Of a stretch of DNA of 64,000 bases, positions 55,803 to 64,000 are shown one piece after another. A program made the translations under genes and the position numbers. The DNA comes from Onthophagus taurus (Eukaryota; Arthropoda; Insecta; Coleoptera; Scarabaeidae): assembly GCF_036711975.1 (NCBI RefSeq), contig NC_091968.1, positions 15,872,001 to 15,936,000 of the forward strand. Reading direction: 5' to 3'. The notes below the pieces were generated by a model, which worked only from the letters and a program-made list of their open reading frames with translations, was not told the origin of the DNA and did not search any database. Every line of letters starts with the position of its first letter. Positions within the stretch are counted from its first letter, which is position 1.

Positions 55803-56430
55803 TTAAAGTAGGCCGATGATTCCGAAAATTTGCATATGGCTATAACTTTTCATTCTGAATAAAATTTCTTAGTCACATTTTACCATACCGTAAACAGAAA
55901 AGATACTTTACTGGACACACAAGAAGTTTTCGCTTCAGTGTCAACACTCACTTGATTTTAAAAACTTGAAAATATGTTTAAAATTTGTCTTTAACCAAGC
56001 AAGGCTGAAACCCAAAAGATAACAATTAATATCAAAATATTTTACATTTTATAAAAGTCGTTTCACCTATCCGACACACTGTATATGTTTATCAAAGTCG
56101 TTTATCATTCTCGAATCACTAAAGAAGGGGTTGTTATCACGTTGTTGACAGGGGTTTTTATATTTAAATTAATTTTATCAAGACTAAATCCACTAAGGAA
56201 GATGTAAAAAAGTTATAAAAATTTTTTCGATAATTTGTATTATAACAACTATGTGTTTCATAATAAGTACAAGACCACCAAAGATGTGCATAAGTTGCAC
56301 ATTCCTAGTGACCGTAAGTGGTAAAGGTATCCGCACACAGAGAACCCCTTTGATTCACATTGGATATTTAAGCGAACTGTAGGAAAAAAAAGTTCATTTC
56401 CCTTTAGTCTTTGGAGGACTATTTTTAATA

Positions 56431-56867
56431 ATGGATAATAGTAAGTTTTATTTATTTTTTCTTGTAATTATTAAAATTATTATTACCATTATTTTATTTT
56501 TTAATTTCAGTGTGGGAATTTGTTATAACAATGTGTGAACAGTATAACCGAAACGTAAGATTTTTTTTATTTTATTTTTTTCCAATTCAATTTCAATTTT
56601 TTAGCCCCTCATTACACAAGCAGGGTTAAATACCCTAAACAACTTGAAAAATATGTATGGACATTTTTTAGATGTTGTCTATAATGGTGTATACAACACC
56701 CAAGATAATGATTATATCATTATTGTAGGAGTTCCTTCAGGAACGGAGTTTTTTTTTCTTATTTCAGTACGTTGTAAACATTATTATTTCTATTAATACT
56801 TCTACTAATATTTGTTTTTAATTTATAGACACCATTCCTGAAGGACTACAATGTAAGTAATAATTAA
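56431..56867 (+). CDS. Unrecognised small four-exon gene (84 aa), unit B
   Basis: Second copy, with exons at about 56431-56440, 56511-56554, 56605-56766 and 56829-56867. The only difference I see is one extra T in intron 2, which leaves the protein unchanged. The retained reading frame and splice sites are not strong evidence of selection because the duplication is so recent. Confidence 0.55.
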
Positions 56868-57123
56868 AACAAAAAAAAACAATGTATCTAATATCCTTTT
56901 TTCTTATACTATAATGAAGATCTATTTTAATTGTTAAGTTTTAATATTTTGTAAGTTATAGAAAAAATAAAATAAAATGTAGATAAACTAAAGAAACCTT
57001 TTTTTTTTATTCCTTTAAAAAGTTATATAAAATGGTTATATTATATAGAGTACAATTGCTTAATCTATTTTTTCTTATGATTAACACAACAACAATTAAA
57101 TCGGTCATTTTAAAAACCACATA

Positions 57124-58757
57124 CAGTGCCTCACAAAAGTATTCGGAAAGTCTTGTTTTCACCCAAAAAATGCAAAATACGGTGTTTATTATTTCGATTT
57201 TGAGATTAATAAAGATTAACGTAACTTTTATTACAAGTAAAGTCTCATATCTTAGACAGAACAACAATATGATATTAACCTAACTTATACATTAAACTGT
57301 CACAAAAGTATTCGGAAATTTAAAACACAGTAGGCTATGTAGGTTTTTTCTAAAATTCTACTACATTACACTACATTAGCAGACAAACAAGCATTGCTGT
57401 AGATTACCTATTCAATCTGAATGTGAAGTTTTGGTGAATCATTTTTGATTTAATTAAATACGGAGAATGGTATAAAAAATGGGAAGAAAATCAAAAGAGA
57501 CCACAGTTTGAGGAAAGAAAAATAATATTCAATCTGCGAAGGGAAGGTAAAACGTTGCAAGAGATATCAAACGCAACAAATAGAAGAGTGTCAGCTATCC
57601 ATAGCATTTTGCAAAGGAATTCGCTTCAGTTGGGACAGCGATCGGAAAGGCCTGCAAAATTTAAGGCTCGTGATAAAGCTGTTATTATTAGAAAAATTAA
57701 GGAACAGCCACGTACTTCTGCGCCAGAAATTAATCGAAGTCTCGCCGAGTATAGTGGAATCCATGTCAGTGATGAAACTGTGCGACGAACTCTTAGAGCT
57801 GCTGGTTACAATGGACGTACTCCACGTATAAAGCCGCTTATAAGTGAGAAAAATCGGAGGAAGCGTTTGGAATTTGCAAGAAAATACGTAAACTATGGCA
57901 CCGAGTTTTGGTCAAAAGTAATCTTTAGTGATGAAACCAAATTTAACATTTTTGGGCCAGATTGTGGTAATAAAGTTTGGCGAAAAGTAAATACCGAAAT
58001 GCACCATAAAAATACAGTATGTTCGGTTAAACACGGGGGTGGTAATGTAATGTTGTGGGGCTGTATGAGTGCAAATGGCGTCGGAAACATGCAATTCATT
58101 ACTGATAAAATGGATCACCGGCTCTACATCCAAATATTAAAAGACAATTTGAACGCTAGCGCCAATAAACTCGGACTTTCGGGTCGTTACATCTTTCAAC
58201 AAGACAACGACCCGAAACATACAGCCCAAAATACAAAACTTTGGATTTTGTACAACACCCCAAGTGTTTTAGGAACACCGCCTCAGTCCCCGGACCTTAA
58301 TCCGATTGAGCACTTGTGGGCAGATTTGGAGCGTGCCATCCGAAAACATGGAATTACATCAAAAGATACACTTAAAACAGCAATAGTCAAAGAATGGGAA
58401 AAAATATCAGCCGAGAGAACACGAAAACTAGTGTTGTCGATGCAGAACAGATTAAGAGAAGTTATTAAAATGAAAGGATATGCTACTCGATATTAATTAA
58501 TTAAAAAAAAAAGTTTTACTGAACTAGTTTATTTTTTTACGAATACTTTTGTGACGTGATTCAACCTCATTATTTAGTTAAACTGCTATTTTTTTTGTAT
58601 TTATGTTGAGAAAAAGTTTAGTTTTTACGTTTCAATAAAAGTTTATACCACTATGAAATAATATTGATAAAGTTTTTGTTTTAAATGAAAACTAAAGAAA
58701 GTTGTTGTTACTCTCCTGTCCCATAAACTGATTTCCGAATACTTTTGCGAGGCACTG
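57124..58757 (+). mobile_element. Tc1 element with IR/DR ends (unit B)
   Basis: Second copy, TA flanks at 57122-57123 and 58758-58759, the same outer and inner TCACAAAAGTATTCGG sites. Confidence 0.93.
57555..58496 (+). CDS. Tc1 transposase, DD34E, N-terminus frameshifted (unit B)
   Basis: The 313-aa reading is identical to unit A, with D126, D217 and E252 all present and the same one-base frameshift between the GRKSKETT start (57480) and the rest of the gene. Confidence 0.9.
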   Translation: MQEISNATNRRVSAIHSILQRNSLQLGQRSERPAKFKARDKAVIIRKIKEQPRTSAPEINRSLAEYSGIHVSDETVRRTLRAAGYNGRTPRIKPLISEKNRRKRLEFARKYVNYGTEFWSKVIFSDETKFNIFGPDCGNKVWRKVNTEMHHKNTVCSVKHGGGNVMLWGCMSANGVGNMQFITDKMDHRLYIQILKDNLNASANKLGLSGRYIFQQDNDPKHTAQNTKLWILYNTPSVLGTPPQSPDLNPIEHLWADLERAIRKHGITSKDTLKTAIVKEWEKISAERTRKLVLSMQNRLREVIKMKGYATRY

Positions 58758-58759
58758 TA

Positions 58760-59212
58760 TATCCCATTTTTAGGGAAATTGACTTTTTGACATTTTCGGG
58801 TTCCTTATAGGTAGTTCTATCCCTTCCGCAACAAAACAACACAAATCCATGTTTTTATCTTGTTTGTATAGCAAGCACGATTTGTCAGTGCATGAGAAAA
58901 GAACGTATATCCGGGATGTATGTGGTTTTGTAAATAACTAGATTTCATGAGAGGTGAACTTGTGAGCAAGTCAGTAAAGCCGATCTCTGTTGTTGTTAGT
59001 TACTGTTGAAATCAAGATGGACACCAATGAACACGGTATTAGTGGAAAGTATAATTCAGTATAATACTTGCAGCTCTCCATATCCGTATTAAAACGTTTT
59101 ATACCGAATCATACAGTATTGCACGCATGCGCCTTTCTACCGTTGCCAAGAATTTCCAAGAAATAACGAATCTGCAATCAGATTTGAACATATCGTAGTC
59201 TGCGATTAGAAT
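58760..59212. other. Noncoding (unit B)
   Basis: Second copy of 46437-46896, with one A/T difference near 58986. I see no gene. Confidence 0.4.
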
Positions 59213-61437
59213 GGTGGTTGGCCCTACCGATTTATCGGTATATCTACCGATTTAAATTTTAGAAAATAATGTAATTCTATATCGACGCCCAAATATAAAA
59301 ATTTACAAATAAATTAAATTTTATTAGTTATTTTCTTGTAAAACTTATTAGTTGGTACAATAGATGGCCTTAGTAGATGTTCAGAATTTTGATCTTACGG
59401 GAATTCCCTTGTTCGTTTATTCGTTGTGTAAAATTTGCGTTTGTTTCACTTCATACTTAGTAGTAACATGTCTTCAAGTTCATCGAGTGAATGTGAAATA
59501 GAACCAAAAAGTAAAAAAATCAAATATGATCAAAAATATAAGGACGAATGGGAGAGAATACGGCAATATAAAGGTTGGGTAGAGAAAAGTAAAAAGGGCG
59601 ACAGCTTTGCGCTTTGTTTACCATGTGATAAAAATATTAATATCAAAAGTGGAAAAAACGCACTTACAAAACATTTTCAAACAACCGTCCACAAAGATAA
59701 TAGTAACACGATAATAAAACAAAAATCTATCACCTCGTTTCTGAAACCTAGCACATCCACTGCATCAGGGGAACAGGAAATTAAAGAAGGTAGGTAATTC
59801 TGAACTTATACGTTTTATCAATGTTTTCCCAATATTTCTTTTACGTTCATACTAGTTATATGGATTTCTTTATTTTAGCGGAAATACGTTTAGCTGGATT
59901 TATTACCGAACACAATTTATCATTCACTATCATGGACCATCTTCCAAAATTGATTACAAAAATATGCCCTGATTCGACCATTGCTAAAGGATTAGCATGT
60001 GGCCGTACCAAAACCACAGGAATCGTAAAAAATGTGCTAGGACGCCAAAACTTTGAAGCAATCTGCAGAGACCTGAGAAACACAGTTTTCCTTAATAGCG
60101 GATGAATCCACTGACCGAAGTATAGTAAAGCACTTGTGTTTAGTGGTAAGATACAACAACGACAAAGCTAAAATTAAAGACAGTTTCTTGGGTTACAATT
60201 TTTAGAATTTGTTTTGCCGTTCTTTAATAATTTAAATAAAGAAATGCAATCAGAATCCCCAAAATTATACACTTTACATAAAAATATTACCCAAGTAATT
60301 AAATCCATATATGATTGTTTTATGAAGAGATTATTTAAAAAGAACGCCCATAGAAAATGTCGACTTTAAAAACTCCAGAAACTATATGCCAATTGAAAAA
60401 ATCTACTGCGGAGCTAATGTTAATAAATCATTATTAGAATTAAATCTGACTTCTGACCAAAAATCATTCTTTCGATTAAGATGTTTAGATTTTTATATCG
60501 AAGCATGTAGCCAAATATGTACCAGATTTTCTTTAAAAGATAACATCATTAAATTATTTAATTTTGTTGATCCAATTGAGGTAAAAGCAGGTTCCATCGG
60601 TAGTATTTCAAATATTGCAATTTTATTTCAGAATTTAATAAAGGAGGAGGAACTACAAATCCTTGATTCTGAATGGCGTTTGCTACGAAATGTTGAACAA
60701 GTACAAGAATTTTCTCAAGATGTTTTAAAATTTTGGGAAGAAGTTAATAATTTGAAACAAGCAGATGAATCAACATTATTTCCAATTTTAACTAGGTTTG
60801 TTTACAATATTTTAAGTTTTCCACATTCATCTGCGAATGTAGAAAGAGTATTTTCTTCCATAAATTTAATTAAAAATAAAATACGTAATAAATTAATCAC
60901 AGATACTATAACAGAATTAGTACATACCAAGCAATACATAAGTGACGATACTTGCTACAATTTTCCTATAGATCGTAACTTAATTTCGTTGATGAACAAA
61001 CAAAATTTGTATACCGCCTCAAGTGAAATTTAAATAACTACTGTACGACCATTTGAGCCTGAGACCTGTCAATGTCAGGATAATAATATTTTAGTAATGT
61101 TTAATAATGTGTTTTGACATTTGTCAGGTCTCACACTCAAGTGGTCGTACAGTAAGTAGGTTTTTGTTATTAAAAAATGTTTTATTTTATTAGAGTGTTT
61201 ATTTATTTATTGTTTCATTTTATTAGAATAATGTTTAGTTTATTATTTTCTTTGTTAATCTTTATACTGTTTAAATTTATAAAATGTAATAAACTTATTT
61301 AACATTTTACTTCTCTATTATTTACCAACAAATTGTATTTTTTAAATTTATTTTTAAACCTACCGATTTTATCCAAGACCTACCGATATTTTACGATTGG
61401 AACTACCGACTTTTAGATTTGTGGGTTGGCAACGCTG
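59213..61437 (+). mobile_element. hAT element, internally deleted
   Basis: The right end reads, reversed, CAGCGTTGCCAACCCACA, a typical hAT-like terminus (61437). The left end is placed near GGTTGGCCCTACCG at about 59213 but the inverted match is weak and I could not confirm an 8-bp duplication. CTACCGAT/CTACCGACT motifs occur near both ends (about 59225, 59244, 61361, 61381 and 61403). A palindrome CCGATTTATCGG lies at 59228. It carries a ZBED-type transposase pseudogene. Confidence 0.7.
59468..61033 (+). pseudogene. hAT transposase (BED finger, dimerisation domain) pseudogene
   Basis: Exon 1 (59468-59789) encodes a serine-rich start and a BED-like finger (CLPCDKNINIKSGKNALTKHFQTTVH). The intron 59790-59878 joins in phase to AEIRLAGFITEHNL. 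A frame break near 60080 precedes SLIADESTDRSIVKHL, the first catalytic Asp region of hAT. The central part of the RNase H domain is then missing near 60200, and the C-terminal part (60386-61033) has the dimerisation motif LSFPHSSANVERVFSSINLI. The deletion and frame breaks make it inactive. Confidence 0.85.
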
Positions 61438-61457
61438 AGTGAAACGGATGATTAGTA

Positions 61458-62156
61458 TTGTGCACAATGTTCAATAGAATGTATTTTTACGTGGACAGCG
61501 GCGATGAAGAGCCATTTGAAGACAGCGGAAACGAATATATACCAAGTGAAGATGAAGAGTCTGAAGAAGATGATATGTTAATTGATGAATATCGTAAGAG
61601 AGATGTAATGTTAGTAGAAAGTGTAAGTGACGACAGTAATCATGAATTAGAAACCGACCTAGCGACGACAGAAAAAGATTACGCCGATTTGGGGAGACAG
61701 TAATTTCGTTCCGACAATTTTCGAATTTGATTCTACAAATAGCGGCATCAGAAATGATTCTTTGTCTGAAAATTCCATAGAATTTGATTATTTTGCAAGC
61801 CTATTTACCGAAGATATCCTAGAATATATTGTAACCGAAACTAACCGATATGCCAATCAAAATCAGACAAAGGATTAGAAAGAACTTTCAGCAGAAGAAT
61901 TTTATGTTTTTACTGCTCTAACAATGCTAATGTCTCGAAACAAAAAAAACTAATTTAAAAGAATATTGGTCTACAGATTCTTTGCTCGAGTCTCCAATCT
62001 TTTCTAGAACCATGCCTAGGGACAAATATATAAGTATTCTTTGACCAAACATAGCAAACATTTGTTGGTGTACATATACGGCGGTCGTCTGTGCGGCAAT
62101 AACATCGGTGCCGTCTGAGGGGTAAGCGAATCAATTTTGGAGCCGTCCTTAAAGGG
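61458..62156 (+). pseudogene. piggyBac fragment: N-terminus plus right end
   Basis: The acidic N-terminus (YVDSGDEEPFEDSGNEYIPS) is followed, after frame breaks at about 61700, by FTEDILEYIVTETNRYANQ and EFYVFTALTMLMSRNKK, the start of the piggyBac domain. Catalytic residues are absent. The right edge is TTAA (62157-62160). The left edge is lost, apparently at the hAT element next to it. Confidence 0.72.
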
Positions 62157-62160
62157 TTAA

Positions 62161-63808
62161 TCTTTTTTTTTTATGATTAACACAACAACAATTAGTTTTA
62201 TTAGTTTAGGTACATTAGGGTCATTTTCAATGTTAATAATTTTTACATTTATATATTTTTCTAAAAATTTCTTTTTGATATCTCTTAACATAAACGATAG
62301 TAAAATCATCCTTAATTTGTTTATAATACCACATGTTTCCTTCGAATCGCATTACTAGCTTTTATAATCTCCTGTCTCACTTTATCTTTCCGTTTGGTGG
62401 TTCTTGTTGGAGGCATGATTACTCAGACAGAGAGAGACAGACGGATAGATAGACAGACAGACAGACAGGTAGACGGATGGATGGACGTACAGATAGACCA
62501 GTTCGGACTGACATCCGGCTGTTGAATGGAGGATATTTTTGATAAAGTAATGTTTAAATAAGAATGATCATGGTTGAATGTGATATTCAAATGTTTTCCT
62601 ATAACGTCCATTGTTTAGGTCTCTATCCTTAGCGATAATCAGAAATCCATATTTATCCTTCCAGCATTCGGTACACATTAATTTGAATTTGGCAAATGGT
62701 AGAAGGTTGATATTCACGCGATACGGAAGCGATAAGGAAAAATTAAAAGATATTTACAGATTATTCAGGGTGAGTCAGAAAGAATGGGAAATCCGAATAC
62801 CGGAGATACTAGACACCAAAATATGATGATTTAACGTAATATCTCTTATACAAATGTCAGTAGTTTTCGAGGCATAAGGTGTTGAAAGTTAAATTCTTAT
62901 TTCGAAATTTCTTGATAATTTTGAAGATTTTTGTACTATTAACATAAAATTTGGTATTTTATTTGGTTATTATTAAATTTGGTTTTCGAGCATAAGAAAT
63001 ACGAATTTGAAACTTGTTTTGTTATTGCTCGTAGAGGGCGCTAGACACGCTGCTCGTTTGATAATTCAAATCATAAGTTTTTTGGCTCGACAGCTACGAC
63101 CAATAAGAGCTGCAAATCACAAAGAGCATTCAATTTTACATAAAAAAGGTACTCTTATTGAAATTGTCTAAGTCTATCGGTTTTCGAATTATTTACTTTT
63201 TAAATGTTTAAATGTATTTTTTCTTCGAAAATATTTATTTTTTAACATAAGCAAAGTTGGGTTATTTTTCCGCTTATGTTTCGACAATTGCTTGGTAATT
63301 GTCAACAATGATCTAATTTCCTTGTGCAATAATCATTTTTACCAACAATAAAGTTATTACCAATTTGAAAATGCCACGACATAATGAATTTTTTAATAGT
63401 GAGAAATCCAGATTTAAGTCCACTGGATTTTTGAAAATGGTCACAATATTCTATTGTTATTGTTATCGATTATAATCGTTACTAATTGCTATAGTTACTG
63501 TGTTATTGATTTTAAATGTTAACCTTAAAATTACTTTGAAACAATTAAAAGCAGATAACTTGGAAACCAGTAGACTTAGACAATGTAAGCAAGAGTAAAT
63601 TTTTTGTGCAGAATTGAAAACTGGCAAAAAGGAAAGTTATTCATAAACCTTGAAAACAGACAAATCCAAATATGTAAAAATATACAGGGTGTTCCATTTA
63701 AAAAAATAAAGTAGGTGGCGACTTCCGGTATGAACGGAAGTGTTAGATATGTGAAAATATTTTAGTCGAAAAGGACACAAATGATAATACTTAAATCTAA
63801 ATTCTCAG
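62161..63808. other. Noncoding region with GACA/GATA microsatellite
   Basis: The first 35 bases resemble 44743-44780. A degenerate (GACA)n/(GATA)n/(GGAT)n tract lies at 62424-62490. CAGGGTGAGTCAGAAAG at 62767 and CAGGGTGTTCC at 63688 look like ends of nonautonomous TA-type elements, but I could not pair them. I see no gene. Confidence 0.45.
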
Positions 63809-64000
63809 ATACAAAAGTCTCTTATGATTCCTATAGGATTCGTGTTAAGGAGAAGAATATTTCTTTCGCAAAACTGGGCCAAGAGGAGTGTGAGTTATGT
63901 GGGGAATTTAAGCTCCATGGCCGCACTAAAGATAACTTTCAAGAAGAATGTAGTGTTTGTGATAAATGGCAATTACATATTAGCCTTGCTGAAAAATCAC
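63809..64000 (+). CDS. Exon of a DDD-group transposase, lineage E (partial at window end)
   Basis: After an acceptor (AAATTCTCAG) the sequence is open in one frame to the window edge: KVSYDSYRIRVKEKNISFAK, then GQEECELCGEF, CSVCDKW and HISLAEKS. The NISF followed by ECELC matches NISF...TDTSKTC of lineage A, NLSF...KKDQCSLC of lineage B and RKDQCDIC of lineage D, so this is the Cys-motif exon just upstream of the first catalytic Asp. The catalytic part must lie beyond 64000. Intactness cannot be judged. Confidence 0.65.
   Translation, partial: MQKSLMIPIGFVLRRRIFLSQNWAKRSVSYVGNLSSMAALKITFKKNVVFVINGNYILALLKNH

Larger units (their letters stand above)
52585..56081 (+). mobile_element. TA-flanked long-TIR element split by piggyBac (unit B)
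   Basis: Second copy of 40267-43761, with the same CAGTGTGTC ends, TA flanks and partially repeated right arm. Confidence 0.78.
47057..59374 (+). repeat. 12.3-kb tandem duplication, unit B
   Basis: This is the second copy of the segment at 34739-47056, in the same order and orientation. The junction reads CTTAGTA-AA-GAAATTCC, with about two filler bases and no homology between the two breakpoints. Coordinates of shared features shift by 12318 up to about 41805, then 12320, then 12321 after the T-run. Confidence 0.95.

Noticed and set aside
62424-62490. GACA/GATA-rich tract as a coding or regulatory element
   Set aside because: It is a simple degenerate microsatellite; the minus-strand ORF through it is a by-product.

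Overview
This window looks like a gene-poor, AT-rich, transposon-packed stretch of an arthropod (most likely insect) genome. The reasons are eukaryotic spliced genes with short AT-rich introns, at least nine superfamilies of cut-and-paste DNA transposons typical of insects (IS630/Tc1, Ginger, P, piggyBac, PIF/Harbinger, hAT, Mutator-like with YqaJ, RAG1/Transib-like, and a 4-bp-TSD DDD group I tentatively compare to Sola), Jockey-type LINE remnants, and a fossil of a partiti-like RNA virus. I see no tRNA, rRNA, CRISPR or prokaryotic operon, and no conserved host housekeeping gene.

Layout. 313-2159: IS630/Tc1 element with an intact transposase and minisatellite terminal repeats. 2634-7470: Ginger integrase-type transposon (copy 1) carrying a 2.7-kb 4-bp-TSD DDD element (3792-6461). 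7820-10140: an apparently intact two-exon gene (752 aa deduced) of the same DDD group. 10772-17816: a broken THAP/P-element transposase, split by an LTR-like fragment and by a piggyBac element (12946-17816), which is itself split by a Harbinger element (14893-17542) whose two genes are reciprocally interleaved on opposite strands. 18111-20462: a second Harbinger pair. 21378-28132: a Mutator-like/YqaJ pseudogene split by a viral RdRp fossil and by a 3.5-kb DDD element (24174-27665). 29089-32497: another DDD-group pseudogene split by a hAT element. 32707-34842: a RAG1/Transib-like transposase relic.

34739-59374 is a head-to-tail tandem duplication of about 12.3 kb whose two copies differ by only a handful of bases that I could find. 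Each unit holds the tail of the RAG1-like gene, a Jockey-like ORF1 split by a MADF-only Harbinger MITE, a Ginger copy with a 482-bp insertion, a long-TIR TA-flanked element split by a piggyBac copy, a small unrecognised four-exon gene (84 aa), a Tc1 element, and the left end of a hAT element. The hAT is complete only after the second unit (about 59213-61437). The right end has a truncated piggyBac and the first visible exon of a fifth DDD-group gene running off the window.

Functionally most of this is selfish DNA that has been repeatedly nested. Precise target-site duplications let me order several insertions and define element ends. The most notable biology is (i) a transposase group sharing a D-(77-82)-D-(43-44)-D core plus an upstream CxxC motif across diverged lineages, (ii) the RAG1-like relic, (iii) the interleaved Harbinger genes, (iv) the virus fossil inside a transposon graveyard, and (v) the unrecognised small spliced gene inside the near-identical duplication. 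All family calls rest on reading motifs by eye; no database search was run.
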